64,000 nucleotides of DNA, from the NCBI RefSeq assembly GCF_007097245.1, contig NZ_VJZT01000014.1, positions 55,408 to 119,407 on the forward strand, read 5' to 3'. Under the pieces are notes generated by a model. The model saw only the letters and a program-made list of their open reading frames with translations. It was not told where the DNA came from and made no database searches. Of this stretch, positions 25,395 to 34,589 are shown piece after piece. This DNA is from Flavobacterium restrictum. Lineage in GTDB: Bacteria; Bacteroidota; Bacteroidia; Flavobacteriales; Flavobacteriaceae. The translations under genes and the position numbers were made by a program. How positions within the stretch are numbered: position 1 is the stretch's first letter; each line of letters opens with the position of its first letter.

Positions 25395-27328
25395 GAAAAG
25401 TCTTGTTGCCTGCTTTAATTATTATAGCAGCTTCTCTGCTAGTTATTCGTATTTTTTATTTGCAAATTATTGATGATTCCTTCAAACTGAAATCCGAAAA
25501 TAATGCAATCAAAATAAAGTACGATTACCCAGAGCGTGGGTACATCTACGATAGAAATGGCAAACTTATGGTAGCCAACCAAGCTTCCTATGACATCATG
25601 GTAATTCCAAAGGAAGTAAAGGAGGACATTAATGTTTTGGAGTTTTGCCAATTATTAGCTATTACCCAAGAGGACTATTTAAAACGCATGGCCAAGGCCA
25701 AAGTGTACAGCCCTAGATTACCATCTGTATTTTTGGCACAATTGAACAAAAGTGAATTTGCTGCTTTCCAAGAAAAAATCAGAAAATTCGAAGGATTCTA
25801 TTTTCAAAAACGTTCTTTACGCGATTATGAAGTAAATTATGGCGCCAATGTTTTTGGTTTTATCACACAAGTAAGCGAAAAATTAGTGGCCAAAAATCCG
25901 TATTACAACAGTGGCGATTTAATAGGCCGTCAAGGTGTAGAGGAAAGTTACGAGGATATTCTCCGCGGTATAAAAGGAGTTACTTACATTCAAAAAGACA
26001 AATACAATAGAGAAATTGGGTCTTACAAAGAGGGAAAATACGACACCACAGCCGTTCAAGGCGAAGACATCCGATTAACGATTGATTCTGAACTTCAAAA
26101 ATATGGTGAAGAATTAATGATTAATAAACGCGGTGGTATTGTAGCCATCGAACCCAAAACAGGCGAAATTTTGGCACTCGTTACAGCACCATCATACGAC
26201 CCAGCAATATTAGTAGGCCGACAACGGTCTAAAAACTACACACTTCTATACCGTGATTCTATAGCAAAACCACTCTACGACAGAGGCTTACTTGCCGAAT
26301 ATCCACCAGGCTCTCCGTTTAAAATCCTAACGGGTCTTGTTGGACTTCAGGAAGGGGTGATAAATGAGCAAACTACCTATATGTGTCATCATGGTTTTAG
26401 TTATGCTCCCGGTCGTTTTATGAAGTGTCATGGTTTTGGCCCTCATCAATTGCATAACGGAATTTACAACTCCTGTAATACTTATTTTGCAAATGTATAT
26501 TTACGTATTATTGGCAAATATAGAAGCTCCCCATACGCAGTAGATGTATGGAGCAATCACGTAAAGAGTTTTGGACTTGGTCAATTTATGGGGTATGATT
26601 TGCCAATAGGTAAAAAAGGGAAAGTACCAACATCAAAAACCTATAAAAAGATATATCCAGATTGGCGTTGGAGTGGCAAAACCATTATATCCAACTCTAT
26701 TGGTCAAGGCGAAGTCCTTATGACACCCATACAATTAGCAAATATGATGGCAACCGTTGCTAATGAAGGCTATTATTTTACACCTCATATCATCAAAAAA
26801 ATAGAAGGACAAGCAATTGATAAAAAGTTTACCACAAAACACGTAACCACCATAGATCGCAAATATTTCCCGCCAATGATTAGTGGATTATTTGACGTAT
26901 ATAATTTTGGAACTGCCAGTGCACTTCGGGTGGAAGGAATTGACATTTGCGGTAAAACGGGAACTGCAGAGAATTTTGCCAAAATAGATGGCGTAAGAAC
27001 CAAGCTTCACGATCACTCCATATTTGTTGCTTTTGCACCGAAAGATAATCCAAAAATTGCCATCGCTATTTTAGTTGAAAATGGTGGTTTTGGTGCCGCA
27101 ATTGCTGGGCCAATTGCAAGTTTGATGATTGAAAAATTTTTACGAAAAAAAATAACCAGAACGGATCTTGAAACTAGGATTTTAAACACAAGTTTACAAG
27201 GACAATATGCCAAACTAGGCGGACTTTCTGAAGCAGTGAAATTAGAATTAAAAATCAAAGATTCTATCTTGCAAAGCAAAATAAAGAAAGTAGCCGTTGT
27301 GAAAATTGATTCCACACAAGAGAATTAA
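25391..27328 (+). CDS. mrdA: Penicillin-binding protein 2 (peptidoglycan transpeptidase)
   Basis: A 645-residue class B PBP. One N-terminal TM helix (about residues 4-24) is followed by the dimerisation/pedestal domain (YDYPERGYIYDRNGKLMVAN onward) and the transpeptidase. All three active-site motifs are visible: SPFK (SxxK, in YPPGSPFKILTG), SCN (YNSCNTYFAN) and KTG (CGKTGTAENF). It cross-links new glycan during lateral wall growth together with RodA, the next gene (18 bp downstream). Length and order are normal for the Bacteroidota. Confidence 0.97.
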   Translation: MRKVLLPALIIIAASLLVIRIFYLQIIDDSFKLKSENNAIKIKYDYPERGYIYDRNGKLMVANQASYDIMVIPKEVKEDINVLEFCQLLAITQEDYLKRMAKAKVYSPRLPSVFLAQLNKSEFAAFQEKIRKFEGFYFQKRSLRDYEVNYGANVFGFITQVSEKLVAKNPYYNSGDLIGRQGVEESYEDILRGIKGVTYIQKDKYNREIGSYKEGKYDTTAVQGEDIRLTIDSELQKYGEELMINKRGGIVAIEPKTGEILALVTAPSYDPAILVGRQRSKNYTLLYRDSIAKPLYDRGLLAEYPPGSPFKILTGLVGLQEGVINEQTTYMCHHGFSYAPGRFMKCHGFGPHQLHNGIYNSCNTYFANVYLRIIGKYRSSPYAVDVWSNHVKSFGLGQFMGYDLPIGKKGKVPTSKTYKKIYPDWRWSGKTIISNSIGQGEVLMTPIQLANMMATVANEGYYFTPHIIKKIEGQAIDKKFTTKHVTTIDRKYFPPMISGLFDVYNFGTASALRVEGIDICGKTGTAENFAKIDGVRTKLHDHSIFVAFAPKDNPKIAIAILVENGGFGAAIAGPIASLMIEKFLRKKITRTDLETRILNTSLQGQYAKLGGLSEAVKLELKIKDSILQSKIKKVAVVKIDSTQEN

Positions 27329-27346
27329 AAACCCCATTTAGTCGCC

Positions 27347-28582
27347 ATGAAAAACCAAAGTATAACCAATAATATTGACTGGACTTGCGTCATTATTTAT
27401 ATTTTATTAGTGCTATTGGGATGGATAAACATATACTCCTCCTCACTTTCCTCAATGGAAGGCACCTCTGACAAGCAATTGATTTTTATAATACTCGCCA
27501 TTCCGTTAATTTTTATTGTGCTTTATGTAGATGGGAAATTTTACGAAAAATATGCCACAATTATTTTTGGAGTTGCATTATTATCACTGTTGGGTTTGTT
27601 TGCATTTGGAAAAACAATCGCTGGACAACGCTGCTGGTATGGAATAGGAAGTTTTACCCTTCAACCTTCTGAATTTGCAAAAGCAGCGACAGCATTGGCA
27701 TTGGCCAAATACTTAAGTGATCCCCAAATTAATTTGAAAGATGTCAACAGGCAAATTCAAGCATTAGCAATTGTTTTTTTACCTGTGATGCTTATTCTAC
27801 CGCAACCTGACCCAGGAAGCGCCTTGATTTACAGCATTTTTATTATTGTTTTGTATCGGGAAGGACTTCCGGCTTGGTATGTTTGGACGGGTTTTATTAC
27901 CATTTTATTATTTGTTTTAACGCTTGTTCTCCAACCACAATATGTAATATTAATTGCTTTGGCGGTCATTGCCATCGTTCATTTTAAGTCCCGTTTAGGT
28001 GATCGAAACCTTGTTATGAGTGGTATATTATTGGTCGTAATATCGGGATTTGTGTTGTCTGTGAATTATGTTTTTACCCATGTTTTTAAGCAGCATCATC
28101 GAGATCGTTTTAATATTTTGCTAGGAAAATCGGTTGATATGAAAGGGATTGGATACAACACCAATCAATCCGAAATTGCAATTGGATCCGGAGGATGGTT
28201 TGGCAAAGGTTTTCTTGAAGGAACACAAACCAAAGGTGGATTTGTACCCGAACAACACACGGATTATATTTTCACTACTGTAGGGGAAGAATGGGGGTTT
28301 TTAGGATCCTTGTTTGTCATAGGATTATTTGTTGGCCTCTTTTTGAGGGTCATCTATTTAGCCGAAAGGCAAAAAACAAAATTCAGCAGAGTGTATGGTT
28401 ATGCCGTTGCAGGCATTTTATTTATTCACTTTTTTGTAAACATCGCTATGGTTGCGGGCGTTTTCCCCACTATTGGAGTGCCACTTCCGTTCTTTTCTTA
28501 TGGTGGATCGGGACTTTGGGGATTTACAATTTTGCTGTTTATTTTTATCAAAATGGATGCTAATAAAGTCAACGAATGGTAA
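27347..28582 (+). CDS. rodA: SEDS peptidoglycan glycosyltransferase RodA
   Basis: A 411-residue SEDS protein with about ten TM helices that polymerises lipid II in complex with PBP2. Signatures include LQPSEFAKAATALALAKYL, LPQPDPGSALIY (the catalytic Asp region), EQHTDYIFTTVGEEWGFLGS and PFFSYGGSGLWGF. It is the last gene of the mre operon; a hairpin lies 130 bp downstream. Length is normal for flavobacterial RodA. Confidence 0.97.
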   Translation: MKNQSITNNIDWTCVIIYILLVLLGWINIYSSSLSSMEGTSDKQLIFIILAIPLIFIVLYVDGKFYEKYATIIFGVALLSLLGLFAFGKTIAGQRCWYGIGSFTLQPSEFAKAATALALAKYLSDPQINLKDVNRQIQALAIVFLPVMLILPQPDPGSALIYSIFIIVLYREGLPAWYVWTGFITILLFVLTLVLQPQYVILIALAVIAIVHFKSRLGDRNLVMSGILLVVISGFVLSVNYVFTHVFKQHHRDRFNILLGKSVDMKGIGYNTNQSEIAIGSGGWFGKGFLEGTQTKGGFVPEQHTDYIFTTVGEEWGFLGSLFVIGLFVGLFLRVIYLAERQKTKFSRVYGYAVAGILFIHFFVNIAMVAGVFPTIGVPLPFFSYGGSGLWGFTILLFIFIKMDANKVNEW

Positions 28583-28711
28583 TAAGTAAGTCGAAAGTTA
28601 TAATATCGTAAAGTCAAAAGAAGGAATGTTTTCAATAATAGTTCAAAATCAACCTGTTACCACATTTTTTCTAATTTATAAAATACTTCATCATACAATG
28701 ATTGTTACATA

Positions 28712-28753
28712 AATGGTGAAAGAAACAAAAACTATTTCGTTCCTTTCACCATT
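28712..28753. terminator. Inverted repeat between converging rodA and nuclease genes
   Basis: AATGGTGAAAGAAAC (28712-28726) pairs with GTTCCTTTCACCATT (28739-28753), 14 of 15 positions, around a 12-base loop. It lacks a long T-tract, so it may be a weak bidirectional terminator or an mRNA-stabilising end. The nuclease stop codon follows at 28757. Confidence 0.5.
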
Positions 28754-28756
28754 GTA

Positions 28757-29587
28757 TTAATCAAAACTCCATTCTTTATAGTTGGTGTTTTTTTCCAAAT
28801 TAGATTCGATATCATCGGGTAAGTTGGGGTAAAAATCAATTCCTGTCATTTTTTCTAAAACAGCAACCGAAACAACAAAATCATACAATGGTTTTTCACT
28901 TTTTTGATTTGGAACTAAAAAAGCAATCATTTTGTAGTTTCCGTTAGTATTGTTCAAAAGTACTTTGTAAAAATAATCGGGGACTGCTACTTTCTCTTTG
29001 CCAATAGTTTTTAAATTATCTTTCAAAACACCGCCTGTAACCACATAAATTCCATTGTATTTACTGGCCCAATACCGAGTTTTTTGTTCCAAGCGATTCC
29101 AAATACCATCATTAAATTCGTGTATTTGAGGCGAAATATTAGACGTGAAAAAAGTATCGTCATAAGCAGCTTTCGAAAATTCCATATCGCCCGCAGGACA
29201 CAAATGCCCTTTGTCATATCCTGAATTTTTATAATTACGCCAATCAGCTGAACCCGTTGCGACTTGAGGATCTTCAATAAAAAAAGGTCTTTTGAAATGA
29301 GTATTGCTCCCATATTCTTTCTTGAGTTCATACGCCACCCATTCGGCTTGCTCGTACTTTTCATTATAGGAAACGGTATAATATTCGTGCTTTACAAGTT
29401 GCTTTGTCGTAGATGTTGGTAGGTAATCAAAAAATCCCTTCGTGTTTTCAAAGCCTTCTTGTACTTTTGGTTTCGAAATTTTTCTAGCTGACGATGTTAT
29501 ATTTACAGCGGTATTGTTGTTTTGGCACGAAATTAAAACGCCATTAAACAATAGTGAAAGGGACAAAAAAAGGGTAGTTATTCTCAT
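28757..29587 (-). CDS. DNA/RNA non-specific endonuclease lipoprotein (NUC1 family)
   Basis: A 276-residue predicted lipoprotein. The signal sequence ends in a lipobox-like VLISC, placing Cys21 for lipidation. The nuclease core shows SGYDKGHLCPAGDM, the DRGH-type active site in which His is the general base. NISPQIHEFNDGIWNRLEQ, with the magnesium-binding Asn, follows. These enzymes cut DNA and RNA outside the cytoplasm for nutrient or phosphate recovery. DKGH replaces the classical DRGH, a common variant. A strong terminator (29613-29646) separates it from the upstream protease gene. Confidence 0.9.
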   Translation of the reverse strand: MRITTLFLSLSLLFNGVLISCQNNNTAVNITSSARKISKPKVQEGFENTKGFFDYLPTSTTKQLVKHEYYTVSYNEKYEQAEWVAYELKKEYGSNTHFKRPFFIEDPQVATGSADWRNYKNSGYDKGHLCPAGDMEFSKAAYDDTFFTSNISPQIHEFNDGIWNRLEQKTRYWASKYNGIYVVTGGVLKDNLKTIGKEKVAVPDYFYKVLLNNTNGNYKMIAFLVPNQKSEKPLYDFVVSVAVLEKMTGIDFYPNLPDDIESNLEKNTNYKEWSFD

Positions 29588-29612
29588 AATTATTATTTTT
29601 TAAAATTAAAAA

Positions 29613-29646
29613 AACGCTTTAAAAATTTCCTGGTTTTTAAAGCGTT
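29613..29646 (-). terminator. Terminator of the tail-specific protease gene
   Basis: AACGCTTTAAAAA (29613-29625) pairs perfectly with TTTTTAAAGCGTT (29634-29646); on the minus strand the stem is followed by a T-rich run. It lies 20 bp after the protease stop codon. Confidence 0.85.
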
Positions 29647-29665
29647 CTTTTGTATGAAAATTGAT

Positions 29666-31945
29666 TTAAGATTTAACCAACTTCTCTTTTTTGTTTACTT
29701 TTTTTGAAAGACTCTTTACTGAACTTGATTTTGGTTGCAAATCATCCAATACATTCAAAGCTTCTTCAACATAAATATCTTTGGACAAACTTTCGTGCCA
29801 TCTTTCTCTTTTTTCTTTCAAAGAAACATCTTTGCTCATGCCTTCGACTTCATAAGGAAGTGAGGTAAATTTCAAGCCGTTTTTGTATTCAGAAATTGGT
29901 TTGTATTTTTTAGCTTTTTCTTCCAGTTCGTTTTGAGCCACTTTGAATTTATCAATATTCAAACTATAGGTGTTTTCATCGCTTCGACTATCAATCCATT
30001 TTGCATTTTCTTCAATCAATTGCAATTGTTTATTTTGAGCAATTCTGGCTTTACTATTGGCTTCGGCTTTTTCAAAACCCCCATTTTTATCCCAAACAGT
30101 ATAAGGTGCAGCGTCAATTTTATCCCAAGGCAAAGCACTTTCTACATCGCGCTCTCCCATTTTTAAATAAGCATAACGATCTGGCATCACAATATCACTA
30201 CTCACGCCTTCTCGTTGCGTTGAACCACCATTTATTCTATAAAATTTTTGAATAGTGGTTTTCAAAGCACCCAAATCGCCCACAGCACTATTGCGTACAA
30301 ACTGGTTCAAATCAATTACATTTTGCACGGTTCCTTTGCCATACGTTTGTTTACTACCTATGATAATTCCTCGTTTGTAATCTTGAATAGCCGCCGCTAA
30401 AATCTCTGATGCCGATGCCGAAAAACTATTCACCATGATAACCAAAGGCCCGTCCCATTCAATTTTTTTGTCCCTATCGTACAACACTTCCTTTTTCTGA
30501 TTAGACGATCTAATTTGTACAATTGGCCCTTGCTCAATAAACAATCCAGCAATATCGACCACAGTTGATAGCGACCCACCACCATCATCTCTTACGTCTA
30601 AAATGATACCGCTGACATTTTCCTTTTTGAGCCTTTCCACTTCCAAAGCAATGTCTTTCCCTGCATCTCTACCCTCTTTATTTTCAAAATCAATGTAGAA
30701 TTTTGGCAAATAAATCACGCCATATTTCAAACCATTTTTCTCTACCAAACTTGACTTGGCGTAGGTTTCTTCAATTTCAACGATGTCTCTAATTATCGAA
30801 ATGTTTTTTACCGTTCCGTCTACTTTTTTAACGGTTAGACGTACTTCAGTACCTTTTGGGCCTTTGATTTTTTTGACCACATCATCTAAACGCATTCCTA
30901 CCACATCAACTGGTTCCGCATTTCCTTGCGCTACTTTCATCACTAAATCGCCTGCTTCTAACTGTTTTCCTCTCCAAGCTGGACCGCCAGAAATAAGTTC
31001 AGTAATCTCGGTAAAATCATTTTTCTTTTGCAAACGAGCGCCAATTCCTTCTAGTTTTCCGCTAATATCCACATCAAAACGTTCCTTTTCTTGCGGTGCA
31101 AAATAGTTCGTATGCGGATCAAAACGGGACATAATAGAATTGATATATACCGTAAACCAGTCGTCTCTGTTGAGCTCATTCATAAACCCAAACGACTCGT
31201 CTAACGATTTCAAAGTACTGGCTCTGGTTTCTTTTTCTAGCTCTTCAAAGGTTTTAATTTTACCTGTATCCGCTACTTTATCGGCGTCTTTTTTGACCAA
31301 ATAATCTTCTTTGATTTCTTGTCCTTGTTGCAAAGGTACAGTAGTCTCTTTGGTAGTAGCAGCTCCAGTTTTTCCTTTATTTTCCTGAACTCTCATGCGC
31401 TCTGTAAGCGACGAAAGTGTGGATAATTTAATTTGTTTGCGCCACTTTTCGGTCAATTCTTTTTCATTGGCAGCATAAGGTGCTTTTTCATAATCCGTAT
31501 TGAAACTTTCGTCTACTTTATAGTTAAACGGCTGGCTTAATACCGCTTTATATATTTTTTTACTTTCCTCCACGCGCTGCATCAAACGACTGTAAGTCAA
31601 GTTAAAAAAAGACAAATCCTTGTTTGTCAACTGATCGTCTAATTGGGTTTCGAATTTAGAAAACTCCTCAATATCCGATTGTAAAAAGAAACGTTTTGAG
31701 GGATCTAATGCCTGAATGTAATCCTTATACACCCCTTTGGAGAAAGCATCATCAATAGGTGCGGGACTATAATGTCCTTTGGCAATAACAAAAGTGAGCA
31801 GTTCTAGCAATAATTTATCCTTTTCGGGATCGGTAGCGGCTTTTTTATCCGAATTAATTTTGAACGCAAAAAGCGTCACCGAAACACATACTAAAACTAG
31901 TAGTATTTTGAAATTTTTTTTCATAAAATTAAAAATAGTATTCAT
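29666..31945 (-). CDS. prc: Carboxy-terminal processing peptidase (Tsp/Prc, S41)
   Basis: A ~759-residue periplasmic protease. An N-terminal signal or anchor (FMKKNFKILLVLVCVSVTLFAF) is followed by a Tsp-type N domain, a PDZ domain (about residues 240-330, GIGARLQKKNDFTEI) and the S41 catalytic domain. The catalytic Ser is in NSFSASASEILAAA and the Lys in QTYGKGTVQN. A C-terminal DUF3340-like region follows. It degrades or trims periplasmic proteins from their C termini, including lipoproteins and PBPs. An in-frame ATG at 31987 is less likely because the residues it adds do not extend the signal sequence; the ATG at 31924 is an equally good start. Length fits Tsp/Prc. Confidence 0.93.
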   Translation of the reverse strand: MNTIFNFMKKNFKILLVLVCVSVTLFAFKINSDKKAATDPEKDKLLLELLTFVIAKGHYSPAPIDDAFSKGVYKDYIQALDPSKRFFLQSDIEEFSKFETQLDDQLTNKDLSFFNLTYSRLMQRVEESKKIYKAVLSQPFNYKVDESFNTDYEKAPYAANEKELTEKWRKQIKLSTLSSLTERMRVQENKGKTGAATTKETTVPLQQGQEIKEDYLVKKDADKVADTGKIKTFEELEKETRASTLKSLDESFGFMNELNRDDWFTVYINSIMSRFDPHTNYFAPQEKERFDVDISGKLEGIGARLQKKNDFTEITELISGGPAWRGKQLEAGDLVMKVAQGNAEPVDVVGMRLDDVVKKIKGPKGTEVRLTVKKVDGTVKNISIIRDIVEIEETYAKSSLVEKNGLKYGVIYLPKFYIDFENKEGRDAGKDIALEVERLKKENVSGIILDVRDDGGGSLSTVVDIAGLFIEQGPIVQIRSSNQKKEVLYDRDKKIEWDGPLVIMVNSFSASASEILAAAIQDYKRGIIIGSKQTYGKGTVQNVIDLNQFVRNSAVGDLGALKTTIQKFYRINGGSTQREGVSSDIVMPDRYAYLKMGERDVESALPWDKIDAAPYTVWDKNGGFEKAEANSKARIAQNKQLQLIEENAKWIDSRSDENTYSLNIDKFKVAQNELEEKAKKYKPISEYKNGLKFTSLPYEVEGMSKDVSLKEKRERWHESLSKDIYVEEALNVLDDLQPKSSSVKSLSKKVNKKEKLVKS

Positions 31946-31987
31946 CAATTGGTCAATGTAATTTTTTAGTAAAGATAATGCCAACAA

Positions 31988-32282
31988 ACGGTGGCGCTTT
32001 ATAAATTTTTGTTAAAGATATAAAAATGTTTTATCGATTTAATTTTTAATTTTTTGAAGCGTTTAAAATTTTGCCACAAAGACACAAAGGTGCGAAGTCA
32101 CAATAAAGCAACCTTATTAAGCAGCAAATATAATGCTACCATAAACGCAATATGCATTCCTTTTTGGCTTTGCGAATTTGTGGTATTTTATTTTATTTAT
32201 GTACCCAAAACACCCGATAGTATGACTACATTTGTGGGTGTTTTTAGAATTCAAAATTGTGCCCTTTTTTTAGATAAAAAAT
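31988..32282. other. Intergenic region upstream of surE
   Basis: About 295 bp with no convincing gene; an open frame from 32054 into surE has the wrong frame and poor composition. Bases 32073-32100 hold a worn CACAAAG/CACAAAGG motif like the CGCAAAG repeats at 46-64 kb. TACATTTG (32227-32234) matches the -7 consensus and may serve surE. An inverted repeat AAAACACCC (32207-32215) / GGGTGTTTT (32236-32244) encloses that box. Confidence 0.45.
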
Positions 32283-33062
32283 ATGAAAAATCACTCACCG
32301 CTACTATTAGTAACCAATGACGACGGTATTACTGCCCCAGGAATCAAAGCGTTAATTGAAGTCATGTCCGAAATAGGAACCGTAATTGTAGTCGCTCCAG
32401 ACAAGCCGCAAAGTGCCATGGGACACGCCATTACTATCAACAACACCTTGTATTTGAACAAAATTTCTAAAGAAGAAGATCTCATCACTCAATACAGTTG
32501 CTCTGGAACGCCTGTGGATTGTGTGAAAATGGCGGTAAATGAAATTTTAAAACAAAAACCAGATTTGTGCGTTTCTGGTGTCAATCACGGATCCAACTCC
32601 TCGATAAATGTGATTTATTCTGGAACTATGAGCGCAGCGGTTGAGGCGGGTATCGAAGGAATTCCTGCCATCGGGTTTTCGTTACTAGATTATGACTGGA
32701 ATGCTGATTTTGAGCCAATCAAGAAATACATCAAAAAAATAACATTGGAAGTCCTCGAAAACGGCTTACCCGAAGGCGTAGTTTTGAATGTAAATTTTCC
32801 AAAACGGAAAGAAAACGAAATCAAAGGAATTAAAATTTGCCGGCAAGCAAAAGCACTTTGGGTAGAAAAATTTGATAAACGAGAAACCCCTCAAGGAAGG
32901 GATTATTACTGGTTAAGCGGTACTTTTGTAAACCAAGACAAAGGCGAAGATACGGATGAATGGGCATTAGAAAACGATTATATTTCAGTCGTGCCCGTGC
33001 AATTCGATTTGACGGCACATCACGCCATGCAACAACTTAACACACTAAAATGGAATGACTAA
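32283..33062 (+). CDS. surE: 5'-nucleotidase / polyphosphatase SurE
   Basis: A 259-residue metal-dependent nucleoside monophosphate phosphatase. The start shows the active-site motif LLVTNDDGITAPGI (Asp-Asp metal ligands). GHAITIN, CSGTPVDCVKMA and SGVNHGSNSSINVIYSGTMSAA follow, all canonical for SurE. It is cytoplasmic. The stop overlaps the start of the next small gene by 8 bp (AATGACTAA). The gene precedes lpxB, a neighbour pair common in Flavobacteria. Confidence 0.97.
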   Translation: MKNHSPLLLVTNDDGITAPGIKALIEVMSEIGTVIVVAPDKPQSAMGHAITINNTLYLNKISKEEDLITQYSCSGTPVDCVKMAVNEILKQKPDLCVSGVNHGSNSSINVIYSGTMSAAVEAGIEGIPAIGFSLLDYDWNADFEPIKKYIKKITLEVLENGLPEGVVLNVNFPKRKENEIKGIKICRQAKALWVEKFDKRETPQGRDYYWLSGTFVNQDKGEDTDEWALENDYISVVPVQFDLTAHHAMQQLNTLKWND

Positions 33063-33327
33063 AGCAGCTGTTTTTTATGGATTTGTAATGGCCATTATTT
33101 TGGCAATTCTAGGGTGCTACCTGTTCCTGTTATGGTTCACCGATTATACCTTTTTGGCAGGATTGCAAATCATCAAATCACAAGGAAATCTTGGCAAAAT
33201 TGTAGCTTTAGGAAGCATCTTGGATTTACTTGCTTTTGGGATTTTACTCCAATTAAAACAAGAAATGATGGCGAGAGGCGTTGTTTTGGCCGTAATTTGC
33301 ATTACCATTTTAACTTTGTTTCTCTAA
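33055..33327 (+). CDS. Small two- or three-TM membrane protein
   Basis: A 90-residue protein with three hydrophobic segments (about residues 5-28, 45-64 and 70-90) and little else. Its start overlaps the end of surE by 8 bp, which supports real, coupled translation. No motif is recognised; its position between surE and lpxB suggests a conserved but uncharacterised companion gene. A LpxB promoter-like box follows at 33344. Confidence 0.75.
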   Translation: MTKAAVFYGFVMAIILAILGCYLFLLWFTDYTFLAGLQIIKSQGNLGKIVALGSILDLLAFGILLQLKQEMMARGVVLAVICITILTLFL

Positions 33328-33343
33328 CAAAATCAATTCTTTA

Positions 33344-33351
33344 TATCTTTG
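33344..33351 (+). promoter_or_regulatory. Candidate -7 box upstream of lpxB
   Basis: TATCTTTG matches TAnnTTTG; TTTG at 33315-33318 could be the -33 box with a rather long 25-bp spacer. The leader to the ATG at 33425 is about 70 bp and contains a small inverted repeat ACCAATA/TATTGGT (33365-33394). Confidence 0.45.
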
Positions 33352-33424
33352 CACCATCACATCGTACCAATATCACTTACAATAGTATTGGTAGGAATTG
33401 TTTCAAAACAATACTTATTTACCA

Positions 33425-34540
33425 ATGAAATATTACATTATTGCAGGAGAAGCTTCAGGGGATTTGCATGGTGCGAACCTTATGAAGGCATTGTATCTTG
33501 AAGATCCAAAAGCTGATATTCGGTTTTGGGGAGGCGATTTGATGCAAAAAGTAGGTGGCACCTTGGTCAAACACTACCGCGAATTGGCTTTTATGGGATT
33601 TATTGAAGTGCTTTTTAATTTGAAAACCATTTTGAACAACATCACCATTTGCAAAAATGACATTACCACATTTCAGCCCGATGTACTCATTTACATCGAT
33701 TATCCCGGTTTTAACTTACGAATAGCTAAATGGGCCAAACTACAAGGGTATAAAAACCACTATTATATTTCTCCGCAAATTTGGGCTTGGAAAGAAAACC
33801 GCATTGTCGAAATCAAACGTGATATTGATAAAATGTATGTGATTTTGCCTTTCGAAAAAAGTTTTTATGAGGACAAACACCAGTATCCCGTTGCCTTTGT
33901 AGGACATCCATTAATAGACGCCATCCAGCAACAACCGCCCATTGACAACACCGTTTTTAGACAAGAGAACCAACTTAATGACAAACCTATAATTGCTATT
34001 TTACCTGGAAGCCGAAAGCAAGAAATAACCAAAATGCTTTCCGTAATGTTAAGCGTTGTTGATGATTTTCCGGAGTATCAATTTGTAATTGCGGGTGCTC
34101 CAAGCCAAGAATTATCCTTTTATGAGACATTTATAACCCATGAAAACATCAAATTTATTTCTAATAAAACGTACGATTTACTCAAAAATGCCACTGCAGC
34201 ATTAGTAACATCAGGAACAGCCACGCTAGAAACGGCGCTTTTTAAAGTTCCCGAAGTGGTGTGTTACAAAGGAAGTTGGGCATCCTACCAAATTGCGAAA
34301 CGAATTATTACCCTAAAATACATTTCGCTAGTCAATTTAATCATGGATGAAGAAGTCGTAACCGAATTGATTCAAGACGATTGTACCACAAAACGCATAC
34401 GAGAGGAATTACATAAAATTCTAGAACCCAATCATCGCACGAAATTGTTGCAAAACTACACTTTATTGGAACAAAAACTTGGCGGAATGGGTGCAAGTGC
34501 CAAAACAGCAAAACTAATTGTGAGTGCTTTGAGCAAATAA
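33425..34540 (+). CDS. lpxB: Lipid-A-disaccharide synthase
   Basis: A 371-residue GT19 enzyme that condenses UDP-2,3-diacylglucosamine with lipid X in lipid A synthesis, at the inner membrane surface. Family motifs are YYIIAGEASGDLHGANLM at the N terminus, FMGFIEVL, YIDYPGFNLRIAKWAK, YISPQIWAWKENR, FVGHPLID, LPGSRKQEI and SGTATLETALF. I choose the ATG at 33425 because the conserved N terminus starts there; the frame extends 27 bp upstream without homology-like residues. Confidence 0.97.
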   Translation: MKYYIIAGEASGDLHGANLMKALYLEDPKADIRFWGGDLMQKVGGTLVKHYRELAFMGFIEVLFNLKTILNNITICKNDITTFQPDVLIYIDYPGFNLRIAKWAKLQGYKNHYYISPQIWAWKENRIVEIKRDIDKMYVILPFEKSFYEDKHQYPVAFVGHPLIDAIQQQPPIDNTVFRQENQLNDKPIIAILPGSRKQEITKMLSVMLSVVDDFPEYQFVIAGAPSQELSFYETFITHENIKFISNKTYDLLKNATAALVTSGTATLETALFKVPEVVCYKGSWASYQIAKRIITLKYISLVNLIMDEEVVTELIQDDCTTKRIREELHKILEPNHRTKLLQNYTLLEQKLGGMGASAKTAKLIVSALSK

Positions 34541-34564
34541 AAAAAGCAAAGCAAAGCCATTTCT

Positions 34565-34587
34565 TACTAAAATTCACTATTTTAGTA
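34565..34587 (+). promoter_or_regulatory. Hairpin directly in front of the comEC start
   Basis: TACTAAAAT (34565-34573) pairs perfectly with ATTTTAGTA (34579-34587) around TCACT, ending 2 bp before the ATG at 34590. It may end the lpxB transcript or mask the ribosome-binding region of the next gene. No T-tract follows. Confidence 0.35.
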
Positions 34588-34589
34588 GG

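Noticed and set aside
32054..32320. 88-codon plus-strand open frame running into surE
   Set aside because: It overlaps the surE start in another frame and covers a CACAAAG repeat and a promoter-like box, with no domain-like composition.
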